A stretch of 64,000 nt of DNA from Nocardioides aurantiacus. GTDB lineage: Bacteria; Actinomycetota; Actinomycetes; Propionibacteriales; Nocardioidaceae. Shown one piece after another: positions 1 to 8,728 of the stretch; position 1 is the first letter of the stretch; the number at the start of each line of letters is the position of its first letter. The position numbers were made by a program, and so were the translations under genes. The stretch covers positions 1,364,001 to 1,428,000 of the forward strand of contig NZ_RKHO01000001.1 in assembly GCF_003752505.1 (NCBI RefSeq). The letters are read 5' to 3'. Below the pieces are notes generated by a model, which made no database searches, was not told the DNA's origin, and was given only the letters and a program-made list of their open reading frames with translations.

Positions 1-1386
1 CTCCAGGGCGGCCAGCTCGTCGTCGAGGTGGGTCAGCAGCCGTTGCAGCGACGGCACGCTGCGTCGGCACCCGGTGAGCCCGAAGCACATGTCGTCGACG
101 TAGCTGTTGCAGGTGATGTTCAGCGCCATGCCGTTGATCGGGATCGACAGCGGGTAGGTGCCCACCATCCTGGCGCCGTTGAGGTACTGCGTCTTCCTGG
201 GTCCCGGGACGTTGCTGATGATGAGGTTGAACGGCGGGCGCAGCAGGCCGTGCAGCCGCAGCGTCGGGATCACGATCGAGGGGGCCATGCCCAGCGCCGT
301 CATGGCGGTGATCTGGAGCGGTGTCATCGAGCTCAGCGCCTGCTTGCCGGTGACCATCGAGGCGTGGATCGACGACAGCCGGTCGGCCGCGTCGGGCAGC
401 TCGGTGCCCAGCTTGACCATGACGGCCCCCACGGCGTTGCCGCCGTCCCCGGAGGCCTCGCCGGCCTTCTTGGCGTTGAGGCCGACCGGGACCATCGCGA
501 CCAGGCTCGTGTCGGGCAGGGCCTGGCGCTCCACCAGGTAGCTGCGGATGGCGCCCGAGCACATCGCGAGCACGACGTCGTTGAGCGTGGTGCCGCTGGC
601 CCTGCCGACCGCCCGCAGCCGCTCCAGGGGCCAGCCCTGCGCGGCGAAGCGCCGCGACCCGGTGATCGTGGTGTTGAACATGGTGCGCGGGGCGTAGAGC
701 GAGAGCGCTGAGGTCTCGTTGCGGACGCCGTGCAGCAGCGTCCTGACCAGCGCACCGGGCAGGCCCGCCGCGTCGGCGGTGATCCCCAGCGCGGTGCGGA
801 ACGCCTCGACCGGGACGCCCGCGACGCTGCGCTCGGCGTCCGCGCGCGCCGCGCGGGTGCGGGCCCGGGGGCGGGCGGCCCACATCGGGGCCATGCCGCG
901 CTCGTCCGGGTCGGTCGACATCACGCTCTGCAGCAGCCGCATCGCCGAGACGCCGTCGACCAGCGAGTGGTGCAGCTTGGTGTAGAGCGCCACGCGGCCG
1001 TCGTCGAGCCCCTCGATGAGGTGGGCCTCCCACAGCGGTCGCTCCCGGGCCAGCCGGGTGCTGTGCAGCCGGGAGCACAGCTCGAGCAGCTCGCGCACCC
1101 GTCCGGGCTCGGGCAGCGCGCTGTGGCGGAAGTGGTACTCCAGGTCGAAGTCGTCGTCCTCGGTCCACACCCACTGCCCGGCCGTGGTGATGCCCCGGGT
1201 CGGGCGGCGCAGGAACAGGGGGGCGATGTCCCCGGCCTCGCTCATCGACTCGTAGATCTGCCGGGCGTAGTCCTCGGCGGCGCCCTCGGGGCGCTCGAAG
1301 AGCTGCAGGCCCCCGACGTGCATCGGCATCTGTCGGTTCTCGGCGAACAGGAACGCAGCCGAGGTCGGGTCGATCGGAACCACCAC
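1..1386 (-). CDS. Wax ester synthase / diacylglycerol acyltransferase (WS/DGAT), 3' end outside window
   Basis: This minus-strand reading frame is open from GTG 1386 to the first base of the window, giving 462 residues with no stop, so the end of the gene lies beyond the window edge. The condensing motif HHxxxDG is present as HHSLVDG at about residues 139-145, and the N-terminal stretch PTSAAFLFAE is typical of the family. WS/DGAT enzymes join acyl-CoA to fatty alcohol or diacylglycerol to make storage wax or triacylglycerol at the membrane surface. The GTG start is chosen because AGAGAGG lies 8 bases upstream; a second GTG follows directly. Family members are usually about 460-480 residues, so only a few C-terminal residues should be missing. 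The family is clear, but substrate preference cannot be read from sequence. Confidence 0.9.
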   Translation of the reverse strand, partial: MVVPIDPTSAAFLFAENRQMPMHVGGLQLFERPEGAAEDYARQIYESMSEAGDIAPLFLRRPTRGITTAGQWVWTEDDDFDLEYHFRHSALPEPGRVRELLELCSRLHSTRLARERPLWEAHLIEGLDDGRVALYTKLHHSLVDGVSAMRLLQSVMSTDPDERGMAPMWAARPRARTRAARADAERSVAGVPVEAFRTALGITADAAGLPGALVRTLLHGVRNETSALSLYAPRTMFNTTITGSRRFAAQGWPLERLRAVGRASGTTLNDVVLAMCSGAIRSYLVERQALPDTSLVAMVPVGLNAKKAGEASGDGGNAVGAVMVKLGTELPDAADRLSSIHASMVTGKQALSSMTPLQITAMTALGMAPSIVIPTLRLHGLLRPPFNLIISNVPGPRKTQYLNGARMVGTYPLSIPINGMALNITCNSYVDDMCFGLTGCRRSVPSLQRLLTHLDDELAALE

Positions 1387-1497
1387 AGGTTTGGCCTCTC
1401 TTGGGTTGTCCTGATCCTCTCGGCTGGTGACGCCCGGCACAACCGGCCGGTAACCCCCGTCCGACCTGCGGTCACGAACGGCCGTCCCGCGCTTGGG

Positions 1498-1503
1498 TAG
1501 GTT
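1498..1503 (+). promoter_or_regulatory. -10 element TAGGTT of a probable leaderless promoter
   Basis: TAGGTT ends 6 bases before the GTG start at 1510, so transcription would begin at or next to the start codon. No ribosome binding site is visible there. No convincing -35 element was found. Confidence 0.5.
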
Positions 1504-1509
1504 CACCGG

Positions 1510-2637
1510 GTGGACCAGCCCCGTCGCCGCGCCGCCGGTGCCTCGCCGATGATGGGCACCGCCCTGGCCGCGGGTCGGCTGAGCATGCGGCAGCGGCGCG
1601 CACGGCTGCGGGCCAAGTCGTGGCAGGTGGCGCAGTGCGCCGTCGCGGCCGGCGTGGCGTGGTTCGTCGCCCGCGACCTGCTGCAGCACCCCACGCCGTT
1701 CTTCGCCCCGGTGGCAGCGGTGGTCAGCCTCGGGACCAGCTACGGCCAGCGGCTGCGGCGGGTTGCGGAGGTGACCGTCGGGGTGGCCGTGGGCGTCCTG
1801 CTCGGCGACGTCATCACCTACACGCTCGGCAACGGCCCGCTGCAGATCGTGCTGCTCGTGGCGCTGGCCATGACCGCCGCGCTGCTGCTCGACGCCGGCA
1901 CGCTGCTGGTCACCCAGGCCGCCGTGCAGGCGATCATCGTGGCCACCCTCGCGCCCGCCCCGGGCGCCTCGCTGCTGCGCTGGACCGACGCGCTGGTGGG
2001 GGGTGGGGTGGCGCTGGTCGCCGCCGCGGTGGTGCCCAGGGCACCGCTCCGACGACCGCGCGAGCAGGCGGCGGTCGTGGTGCGCAAGATCTCCGCGCTG
2101 CTGCGCGCGGCCGCCGAGGGGGTCCTCGACGGCGACGCCGAGCGCTCGATGGAGGTGCTGCGGGACGCGCGCACCACCGACGGGCTGGTCGAGGAGCTGC
2201 GGGCGGCCTCGGCCGAGGGGTTGTCGGTGGTGGCGTCCTCGCCCTTCCGGCTGCGGCACCGTGGCGGCGTACGGGCGATGGCGGAGCTGGTCGAGCCGCT
2301 GGACTTCGCGCTGCGCAACACCCGGGTGCTCGTACGCCGCGTGGCCGTGGCCGGCATGCGCGACGAGCCCGTCCCCGCGTCGTACGCCGCGCTGCTGCGC
2401 GAGCTCGCCGAGTGCAGCGACGCCGTCGCCGAGGAGCTCGCCGCGGGCAGGCTCCCGGGGTCGGTGCGCGCCCGGCTGATCGAGCTGGGCCGGGCGACCT
2501 CGCGGGCCGAGCGGGTCCACGACCTCTCCGCCGAGGTGGTGCTCGCCCAGGTCCGCTCGATCGTGGCCGACCTGCTGGCCGTGAGCGGCATGGATCCCGT
2601 GGTGGCGACCAACCAGATCCCGCGGCTGCCCGACTGA
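1510..2637 (+). CDS. FUSC family (aromatic acid exporter-like) membrane protein
   Basis: This is a 375-residue protein. Its N-terminal half (about residues 35-175) holds several hydrophobic helices, including stretches such as FFAPVAAVVSLGTSYG and LQIVLLVALAMTAALLLDAG. The C-terminal half (about 180-375) is a charged, mostly helical cytoplasmic region. This layout matches the FUSC / aromatic acid exporter group (PF13515 type), proposed to export small aromatic or toxic compounds. GTG 1510 is chosen because TAGGTT sits 6 bases upstream; ATG 1549 is an alternative. The gene is divergent from the WS/DGAT gene and convergent with the GCS2-type gene 13 bases downstream. The membrane topology is well supported, but the transported substrate is unknown. 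Confidence 0.75.
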   Translation: MDQPRRRAAGASPMMGTALAAGRLSMRQRRARLRAKSWQVAQCAVAAGVAWFVARDLLQHPTPFFAPVAAVVSLGTSYGQRLRRVAEVTVGVAVGVLLGDVITYTLGNGPLQIVLLVALAMTAALLLDAGTLLVTQAAVQAIIVATLAPAPGASLLRWTDALVGGGVALVAAAVVPRAPLRRPREQAAVVVRKISALLRAAAEGVLDGDAERSMEVLRDARTTDGLVEELRAASAEGLSVVASSPFRLRHRGGVRAMAELVEPLDFALRNTRVLVRRVAVAGMRDEPVPASYAALLRELAECSDAVAEELAAGRLPGSVRARLIELGRATSRAERVHDLSAEVVLAQVRSIVADLLAVSGMDPVVATNQIPRLPD

Positions 2638-2650
2638 GGCGTGGGGCGGG

Positions 2651-3763
2651 CTACAGCTCGCCGACGACCGACTCGACGACCGAGACGAGGTCGCCGCCGG
2701 TGCGCTCGGCGACGCGCCGCTGGCGTTGGTAGGACGCCCCCTGCCGGGGGATGTCGGCGACCGAGGCGAGCTCCTCGACGCAGTCCAGCCGTTCGGCGAC
2801 GGGGGCCAGCTCCACGAGGAGGTCGGCGAGGTCGTCGCGCAGCAGCCGCTCGGCCGAGGTGTCGTCGAGGATGATCCAGGCGTCGAGGCCGTAGCGCGCC
2901 GCCCGCCACTTGTTCTCCTGCACGTGCCACGGCGGCAGCGTGGGCAACGTCTCGCCGCGCTCGAGCCGGTCGACGAGGTGGACGACGAGGCAGTGGGTCA
3001 GGGCGACCAGGGCCCGCATCTCGCGCAGCGTGGAGACGCCGTCGCAGATCCGGACCTCGACGGTGCCCAGCGTGGGGGCGGGGCGGACGTCCCAGCGGAT
3101 CTCGTCGATGTGCTCGATCACCCCGGTGGTGATCAGGTCGTCGGCGTACCGCTCGAACCCGGCCCAGTCCTCGAAGGCGAAGGGCAGGCCGGCGGTCGGC
3201 AGCTGCTGGAACATCATCGCGCGGTTGCTGGCGTAGCCGGTGTCGGTGCCGGCCCAGATGGGGGAGGAGGCCGAGAGGGCCTGGAGGTGGGGGTACCACT
3301 TCAGCAGCGCGGAGACGACGGGCATCGCGTGCTCGCCCTTGACGCCGACGTGGACGTGGACGCCCCAGATGAGCATCTGGCGACCCCACCACTGGGTGCG
3401 GGCGATCAGCTCCTCGTAGCGCTGGCCGGCGGTGAGCTGCTGGCGCGACCACTCGGCGAAGGGGTGGGTGCCGGCGGAGTAGAGGTCGACGCCGAGCTCG
3501 GCGGCCAGCGGTCGGACCAGGTCGATCAGCTCGGCGAGCTGGTCGACGGCCTCCCCGGTGGTGCGGCAGATGCCGGTGGTCAGCTCGACGGTGTTGCGCA
3601 GCAGCTCGCGGTGGATGCGGGGCTGCTCGCCGTGGCGCTTGTGGACGAGGTCGAAGAGCTGGGAGGCGGCGTTGACGAGGTCGCGGGTGTGCCGGTCGAC
3701 GAGCCCGAACTCCCACTCGACCCCGAGGCTGGGGGTGGGGGAGTCGTGGAAGTCGATGGGCAC
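2651..3763 (-). CDS. Carboxylate-amine ligase, GCS2 / YbdK family (putative glutamate-cysteine ligase 2)
   Basis: The 370-residue protein begins with the family signature LGVEWEFGLVD near residue 13 and carries further typical stretches (the HRELLRNTVE region, WGVHVHVGV, and NRAMMFQQLPT), so it belongs to the GCS2 family. Members form an amide bond between glutamate and an amino compound using ATP. Some make gamma-glutamylcysteine weakly, and in mycobacteria a relative (EgtA) feeds ergothioneine synthesis. No egtB-E genes are present nearby, so that role is not supported by context. The start is GTG 3763, at the first residues of the conserved N-terminus. A DUF402 gene lies 25 bases upstream on the same strand, and the two may be co-transcribed. 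Length is normal for the family. Confidence 0.85.
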   Translation of the reverse strand: MPIDFHDSPTPSLGVEWEFGLVDRHTRDLVNAASQLFDLVHKRHGEQPRIHRELLRNTVELTTGICRTTGEAVDQLAELIDLVRPLAAELGVDLYSAGTHPFAEWSRQQLTAGQRYEELIARTQWWGRQMLIWGVHVHVGVKGEHAMPVVSALLKWYPHLQALSASSPIWAGTDTGYASNRAMMFQQLPTAGLPFAFEDWAGFERYADDLITTGVIEHIDEIRWDVRPAPTLGTVEVRICDGVSTLREMRALVALTHCLVVHLVDRLERGETLPTLPPWHVQENKWRAARYGLDAWIILDDTSAERLLRDDLADLLVELAPVAERLDCVEELASVADIPRQGASYQRQRRVAERTGGDLVSVVESVVGEL

Positions 3764-3788
3764 CGGCTCATCGTTCCACGGCCCGGTC

Positions 3789-4334
3789 TCAGCGCTGCGT
3801 GCGGCGCAGCCGGTCCAGCCAGCCGAGGTGGGTGCCGTCGAAGGCGCCGGTGCGGTCGGTGACGGCGGCGAGCACCTCCTGGCAGCTGCGCACCGCTCCC
3901 TCGACGACCTCGTCGGGGTAGTCCAGCTCCACCCGGTGGGCGGCGAACTCGTCCTCGTCGTCGACCCAGACGCGACCCGTGGTGCCCCGGATGACGTCGA
4001 GGTCGAGGTCGACGGCGCGCACCAGGTGGTCGTCGTGCCAGGTCGCGGGGGTGGCGATGTCGACGTAGACGTCGAAGGGTCGGCGGGCGTCGTCGCCGTA
4101 GAACGTGGCCAGCCACCAGGCGTCGTGGGGCACCAGCGTCACGTGGTCGGCGGCGGCGTGGAAGGCGCGGGTGGGGCTGGCCAGGAGGGTGCCCTCGGTG
4201 ATGCCCACCCAGGTGCCGTGGCCGTCCTGGCCCAGGCGGACCGCGTCGAACTCCCAGTGCGGCGAGTCGGGCCACTTGCGGCACTCCACCCGCGCGGCGG
4301 CGGCCGCGCGGGTGGAGTCGGGTGCGGGAGGCAT
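3789..4334 (-). CDS. DUF402 domain protein (FomD-like)
   Basis: This is a 181-residue soluble protein. The middle of the sequence (about residues 60-165) has the pattern of DUF402 / FomD-like proteins, with WWLATFYGDD, the acidic YVDIATPATW stretch, DLDLDVI and the WVDDEDEFAAHR segment. These residues form the barrel and acidic metal-binding face in the family. Some family members hydrolyse nucleotide-linked phosphonate or nucleoside diphosphate bonds; no specific substrate can be read here. The start is ATG 4334, and TATCCT ends 7 bases upstream of it, suggesting a near-leaderless transcript. The gene runs toward the GCS2-type ligase. Confidence 0.75.
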   Translation of the reverse strand: MPPAPDSTRAAAAARVECRKWPDSPHWEFDAVRLGQDGHGTWVGITEGTLLASPTRAFHAAADHVTLVPHDAWWLATFYGDDARRPFDVYVDIATPATWHDDHLVRAVDLDLDVIRGTTGRVWVDDEDEFAAHRVELDYPDEVVEGAVRSCQEVLAAVTDRTGAFDGTHLGWLDRLRRTQR

Positions 4335-4341
4335 GCGGGCG

Positions 4342-4347
4342 AGGATA
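4342..4347 (-). promoter_or_regulatory. -10 element TATCCT upstream of the DUF402 gene
   Basis: Read on the minus strand, TATCCT ends 7 bases before ATG 4334. The spacing fits a leaderless or nearly leaderless transcript. No -35 element was identified. Confidence 0.35.
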
Positions 4348-4378
4348 CGACCAGCGGGGCCGGTCGTCCCGGAGCCCG

Positions 4379-5230
4379 TCAGACGATCTTCTTGCCGGGG
4401 TTCATCCGACCGGCGACGCGGGCCACGACGTCCTGGTAGCGGGCTCCCGCGATGCGGCCGAACTGGTGCAGCGCGTGGGCGTCCAGGCCCACCAGCTGGC
4501 GCGGCTTGCCGGCCAGGGCGCCCTCGAGGATGATCCGGGCGGCCTTGTCGGCCGTCATCTTGGCCAGCTTCTGGTCGAAGAAGTCGTCGGTGGCCTGCAC
4601 GTCGGTGCCGGCGACCTTGCGGCCGTTGCGCGCGATGCCGGTCTTGATGCCGCCGGGGTGCACGCAGGTGACCTTGACCGGGTGGCGGTTGACGATCATC
4701 TCCTCGCGCACCGCCTCGGTGAAGCCGCGCACGGCGAACTTGGTGGCGTTGTAGGCGCTCTGGCCGGGGATGCTGATCAGGCCAAAGAGGCTGGAGATGT
4801 TGACCAGGTGGCCGTCGCCGGAGGCGATCAGGTGCGGCAGGAACTCCTTGGTGCCGTGGACGACGCCCATGAAGTTGATGCCGACGATCCAGTCGAAGTC
4901 GTCGTACGGCATCTCCTCGAAGTCGCCGGCATAGCTGACGCCCGCGTTGTTGACGACCACGTTGACGGTGCCGAACTGCTCGGCCACGGCGGCCGCCCAG
5001 TCGATGACCTCCTGCCGGGCGGCCACGTCGACGCGGTCGCTGCGGACCTCGGCGGCGCCGGCATGCTTGAGCAGGTCGACGGTCTCGGCCAAGCCCTGCT
5101 CGTTGACGTCGCTGACGGCGACGCGGGCACCGTGCTGCGCCGCGAGCAGCGCGACCTCGCGGCCCATGCCGGAGCCGGCGCCGGTGACGACGACGACCTT
5201 GCCCTGGAGTCGGTCCAGTCGTGAGCTCAT
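4379..5230 (-). CDS. Short-chain dehydrogenase/reductase
   Basis: This is a 283-residue SDR. The cofactor motif TGAGSGMG lies near residues 16-23, NNAGVS in the middle, a catalytic serine is in the NISSLFG stretch, and the Tyr-Lys pair is YNATK. The residues after the first strand (VSDVNEQ) suggest NAD(H) or NADP(H) binding without a clear preference. The start is ATG 5230, whose ATGA overlaps the TGA of the upstream monooxygenase gene, so translation is probably coupled. SDRs next to Baeyer-Villiger monooxygenases often oxidise an alcohol to the ketone that the monooxygenase then uses. That pathway is inferred from context. The pair is divergent from a TetR gene that probably controls it. 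Confidence 0.9.
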   Translation of the reverse strand: MSSRLDRLQGKVVVVTGAGSGMGREVALLAAQHGARVAVSDVNEQGLAETVDLLKHAGAAEVRSDRVDVAARQEVIDWAAAVAEQFGTVNVVVNNAGVSYAGDFEEMPYDDFDWIVGINFMGVVHGTKEFLPHLIASGDGHLVNISSLFGLISIPGQSAYNATKFAVRGFTEAVREEMIVNRHPVKVTCVHPGGIKTGIARNGRKVAGTDVQATDDFFDQKLAKMTADKAARIILEGALAGKPRQLVGLDAHALHQFGRIAGARYQDVVARVAGRMNPGKKIV

Positions 5231-6777
5231 GCTGCGTTCTCCTCGGTGTCGGTGGTGTGCTGCTGGGGTGTCGCGACGTACGCCGCGGGGTCGAAGCCGG
5301 CGAGCTGGCGGCGCAGCGTGAAGAGACTGCGCGGCCAGAGCGTGGTGTTGCGGCCGTGCTCGTCGAGGTACCAGCTGGCGCAGCCGCCCTGGTGCCACAC
5401 GGTGTGCTGCATCCGGCGCTGCAGGCGCTTGTTCCAGCGGCGCTGGGCCTCCGGACGCGGCTCCACCGTGGCGACGCCGTGCTCCTCGAGGTGCGCCAGC
5501 GCGGCCCGGATGTAGCGGATCTGGCTCTCGATGACGAAGACCATCGAGGAGTGGCCGAGCCCGGTGTTGGGGCCGACGATCTGGAACAGGTTGGGGAAGC
5601 CGGCGATCGTGGTGCCCTTGTACGCCGTCATGCCGTGCTCGCGCCACACGTCGGCCAGGGTGCGGCCGTCACGACCCTTGATGTGGTGCGCGATCGGCTG
5701 GTCGGTGGTGTGGAAGCCGGTCGCGACGACGAGCACGTCGATCTCGCGCTCGGTGCCGTCGGCGGTGACGATGCCGGTCGGGGTGACCCGGGCGATCCGG
5801 TCGGTGACCAGCTCGACGTGGTCCTGGGCCAGCGCGGGGTAGTACTCGTTGGAGATCAGCACCCGCTTGCAGCCGAGCTTGAAGTCCGGCGTCACGGCCT
5901 GGCGCAGCGCGGGGTCGGAGATGCCCTTGCGGATGTTGGCCCGGGCCATCAGCTCCGCCGGCTTGGCGATGTCGGGAGCGGCGGTGAAGGCCGGCACGTA
6001 GGTCTCGCGGGCCAGGAACACACCGAGCCGGTAGAGCCGCTGCAGCCCGGGGACGTGGCGCAGGGCGGCGCGCTCGAGGGCGGGGTAGGCGCGGTCCTGC
6101 CGCGGGACGATCCACGGCGCGGTGCGCTGGTAGACGTCGAGGTGGCCGACGGTCTCGGCGAGCCGCGGCACGATCTGGATGGCCGAGGCGCCGGTGCCGA
6201 TCACGGCGACGCGCTTGCCGGCGAGGTCGGTGTCGTGGTCCCAGCGCGCCGAGTGGAAGATCCGGCCGCCGAAGGAGCCGATGCCCTCGATGTCGGGGAG
6301 ACGCGGCTCGGACAGCCCGCCCGAGCCCGTCACCAGGACCTCGGCGGTCACGGTGCCGTGGTCGGTCACGACCTGCCACACCCGGTCGGTCTCGTCCCAG
6401 GTGGCGTCCTCGACGGTCACGCCGAAGGCGAACCGGTCGAGGACGCCGGCCTCGCGGGCGGTGCGCTCGAGGTAGGCGTGGATCTCCGGCTGCTGGGAGA
6501 ACGAGCGGGACCAGTCGGGGTTGGGCGCGAAGCTGAAGCTGTAGAGCTGGCTCGGCACGTCGCACGCGGCACCGGGGTAGGTGTTGTCGCGCCAGGTGCC
6601 GCCGACTCCTGCGCCCTTGTCGACGACGACGAAGTCGGTCACGCCGTCCTCGTCGAGCTTGATCGCGGTGCCCAGTCCGGCGAACCCGGCGCCGACCACC
6701 AGGACCCGCACCCGGGAGGGGAGCGAGGGGCCGCCGGACTGCTGCGCGTCCTTCGTGCTGGTCTGCTGCTGGCTCAT
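5227..6777 (-). CDS. Flavin-containing Baeyer-Villiger-type monooxygenase
   Basis: This is a 516-residue flavoprotein. The FAD Rossmann motif VVGAGFAGLG is near residue 25, the Baeyer-Villiger fingerprint FxGxxxHxxxW is present as FGGRIFHSARW, and the second Rossmann motif VIGTGASAIQ follows it. Members use NADPH and O2 to insert oxygen next to a ketone, giving esters or lactones. The start is ATG 6777 (MSQQQTS); a longer frame upstream runs into the TetR operator region and is less likely. Its TGA overlaps the ATG of the SDR gene. The substrate is unknown; the neighbouring SDR suggests an alcohol-to-ketone-to-ester route. Control by the divergent TetR protein is inferred from the palindrome between the genes. 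Confidence 0.92.
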   Translation of the reverse strand: MSQQQTSTKDAQQSGGPSLPSRVRVLVVGAGFAGLGTAIKLDEDGVTDFVVVDKGAGVGGTWRDNTYPGAACDVPSQLYSFSFAPNPDWSRSFSQQPEIHAYLERTAREAGVLDRFAFGVTVEDATWDETDRVWQVVTDHGTVTAEVLVTGSGGLSEPRLPDIEGIGSFGGRIFHSARWDHDTDLAGKRVAVIGTGASAIQIVPRLAETVGHLDVYQRTAPWIVPRQDRAYPALERAALRHVPGLQRLYRLGVFLARETYVPAFTAAPDIAKPAELMARANIRKGISDPALRQAVTPDFKLGCKRVLISNEYYPALAQDHVELVTDRIARVTPTGIVTADGTEREIDVLVVATGFHTTDQPIAHHIKGRDGRTLADVWREHGMTAYKGTTIAGFPNLFQIVGPNTGLGHSSMVFVIESQIRYIRAALAHLEEHGVATVEPRPEAQRRWNKRLQRRMQHTVWHQGGCASWYLDEHGRNTTLWPRSLFTLRRQLAGFDPAAYVATPQQHTTDTEENAA

Positions 6778-6796
6778 GTCCCCTACGCTCCCAGCC

Positions 6797-6824
6797 TGTT
6801 GAACGCGCGTCAACAACGTTGTTG
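6797..6824. promoter_or_regulatory. Probable TetR operator: two overlapping palindromes
   Basis: The 63-base gap between the monooxygenase and TetR genes holds CAACAACGTTGTTG (6811-6824), a perfect 14-base palindrome. It overlaps an inverted repeat with 6-base arms, TGTTGA (6797-6802) and TCAACA (6810-6815). Paired palindromes between a TetR gene and its divergent target are the usual arrangement for autoregulation and target repression. Confidence 0.65.
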
Positions 6825-6840
6825 AAAGAAGTTCAGTAAG

Positions 6841-7455
6841 ATGGCCCACATGACGTCGTCACGGGTCCGCATGTCCCCGGACGCCCGCCGCGAGCAGCTG
6901 CTCGAGCTGGGCGTGCGCCTGCTGGGCTCCCGGTCGCTGGAGGACCTCTCGATCGAGGTGCTGGCCGAGGAGGCCGGCATCTCGCGCGGGCTGCTCTACC
7001 ACTACTTCGGCGGCAAGCAGGAGTTCCACGTGGCCGTCGTACGCCGTGCCGCGGACGACCTGTTCGCCGTCACCGCCCCCGACGGCGTCGGCACCCAGCT
7101 CGAGCAGCTCGCCGGCTCGCTGGAGCGCTACGTCGACTACGTGGCAGCCAACTACCGTGGCTACGTCTCCCTGGTCCGCGGCGCCGCCGGCGGCAGCGCG
7201 GAGCTGCAGGAGATCTACGAGCAGTCCCGCAACGCGCTCACCGACCGGCTCTTCGACGGCGCGGTGGCCCAGGAGGCCGCCCAGCTCGGGCTGACCGACA
7301 CCCCCGCCGTACGGCTCCTGGTGCGCGGCTGGGCCGCCTTCATGGAGGAGGTCGTCGTGGAGTGGGTCCGTGACGACCGCGGCGTCTCCCGCGACGAGCT
7401 CCTCGCCCACCTCGCCGCCTCCCTCCCCGGCATCCTGGCGCCGCTGCGCCCCTGA
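6841..7455 (+). CDS. TetR-family transcriptional regulator
   Basis: This is a 204-residue regulator. The helix-turn-helix lies at about residues 35-62 (SIEVLAEEAGISRGLLYHYF), followed by an all-helical ligand-binding domain. It is divergent from the monooxygenase-SDR operon, and the intergenic region carries two overlapping palindromes, so it most likely represses that operon and itself until a substrate-like ligand binds. ATG 6841 and ATG 6850 (MTSSRV) are both possible starts. Neither has a good ribosome binding site, and the sequence TAAGAT just before and overlapping ATG 6841 would fit a leaderless transcript starting near 6850. Ligand and regulon cannot be deduced beyond the neighbours. 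Confidence 0.92.
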   Translation: MAHMTSSRVRMSPDARREQLLELGVRLLGSRSLEDLSIEVLAEEAGISRGLLYHYFGGKQEFHVAVVRRAADDLFAVTAPDGVGTQLEQLAGSLERYVDYVAANYRGYVSLVRGAAGGSAELQEIYEQSRNALTDRLFDGAVAQEAAQLGLTDTPAVRLLVRGWAAFMEEVVVEWVRDDRGVSRDELLAHLAASLPGILAPLRP

Positions 7456-7510
7456 GGGCGGGCGCGGCGGGCGTCGGTCTGCCTGCCCGGGAGTCCTGCT
7501 GTCGGCCCAC

Positions 7511-8728
7511 CTACCGCCGCACGAACACCCACCACCGCAGCGCGACGAACCGCAGCACCGTGACGGCGAGGTTGGCCGCGGTGAGGACGACGACCTCGGT
7601 GGTCGGGCCGGGGTCGGAGACGCGGTGGACGAGGTGGAGGGCGCCGGTGGTGACGGCGAGGCCGACGGCGAGGACGACGAGCCCCTGCACCTGGTGGCGT
7701 ACGACGTCACGGCGACCGCGCACCCCGAAGGTGAACCGCCGGTTGGCGGCCGTGTTGGCCACCGCGGTGACGAGCAGCGCCAGGGCGTTGGCCCACCACG
7801 GCGACAACGTGGAGCGCAGCAGCACGAACAGCAGGGCGTAGGCCAGCGTCGAGGCGGCGCCGACCAGCACGAACATCCCCAGCTGGAGCCCCAGCCGACC
7901 GCGACCCGCCCCGGCGCTGGTGCGGCCGAGGCGCTCGCCGACCTCGCGCAGCGGCAGCGTGCCGCGCAGCAGCGCGGTGCCGAGCCGGGCGACGCCGCGC
8001 AGGTCGTCGAGCGCGGTGCGGACGAGGTCGACGCTGCTGTCCGGGTCGTCGACCCAGTCGACCGGCACCTCGTGGATCCGCAGCCCGGCGCGCTCGGCCA
8101 CGACGAGCAGCTCGGTGTCGAAGAACCACGCGTCGTCGCGCACCAGTGGCAGCAGCTCCCGGGCGGCGTCGCGCCGGATCGCCTTGAACCCGCACTGCGC
8201 GTCGCTGAACCGCGCCCGCAGCGCCTGCCGCAGGACCAGGTTGTAACCGCGCGAGATCAGCTCACGCTTGGCGCCCCGCTGCACCCGCGAGGTGCGGGCG
8301 AGCCGGGAGCCGATCGCCAGGTCGGAGTGGCCGCTGACCAGCGGGGCGACCAGGGGCAGCAGCGCCGCCAGGTCGGTGGACAGGTCGACGTCCATGTAGA
8401 CGAGGACCTCGCTGGCCGAGGCGTGCCACACCCGCTTCAGCGCCCGGCCCCGCCCCTTCTCGGCCAGGTGCACCACCTCGACGTCGGCGTGGGCGTGGGC
8501 CAGGCGGCGGGCGATCAGCGCCGTCTGGTCGGTGCTGGCGTTGTCGGCGATGGTGACGCGGGCGCTCCACGGCAGCGTCCGCAGGTGCTCCAGCACCCGC
8601 GCGACCGACGCCTCGAGCTGCGCCTCCTCGTTGTAGACCGGGATGACCACGTCGAGCACCGTCGCCAGGGCCGTGCGCTCCGACCCGGCGGGGAGGGGAC
8701 CCCCCGCCGGCTCGAGCAGGGCGCTCAC
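7511..8728 (-). CDS. Bifunctional GT2 glycosyltransferase / GtrA-type membrane protein
   Basis: This is a 405-residue fusion. Residues about 24-255 form a GT2 domain (VVIPVYNEEAQLEASV, metal-site region YMDVDLSTD, FSDAQCGFKAIRR), like polyprenyl-phosphate glycosyltransferases. Residues about 285-405 form a GtrA-like domain with four hydrophobic helices (LGMFVLVGAASTLAYALL onward). In related systems the GT2 part makes polyprenyl-phosphate sugar and the GtrA part helps move it across the membrane. Start GTG 8728 overlaps the TGA of the upstream GT39 gene (GTGA), so the two are translationally coupled. The upstream GT39 enzyme probably uses the lipid-linked sugar outside the cell; this division of labour is inferred from family knowledge. 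Confidence 0.85.
   Translation of the reverse strand: MSALLEPAGGPLPAGSERTALATVLDVVIPVYNEEAQLEASVARVLEHLRTLPWSARVTIADNASTDQTALIARRLAHAHADVEVVHLAEKGRGRALKRVWHASASEVLVYMDVDLSTDLAALLPLVAPLVSGHSDLAIGSRLARTSRVQRGAKRELISRGYNLVLRQALRARFSDAQCGFKAIRRDAARELLPLVRDDAWFFDTELLVVAERAGLRIHEVPVDWVDDPDSSVDLVRTALDDLRGVARLGTALLRGTLPLREVGERLGRTSAGAGRGRLGLQLGMFVLVGAASTLAYALLFVLLRSTLSPWWANALALLVTAVANTAANRRFTFGVRGRRDVVRHQVQGLVVLAVGLAVTTGALHLVHRVSDPGPTTEVVVLTAANLAVTVLRFVALRWWVFVRR

Noticed and set aside
28-711. Plus-strand open frames over the WS/DGAT gene
   Set aside because: The minus-strand translation carries HHSLVDG and the full family sequence, so the plus-strand frames are shadows.
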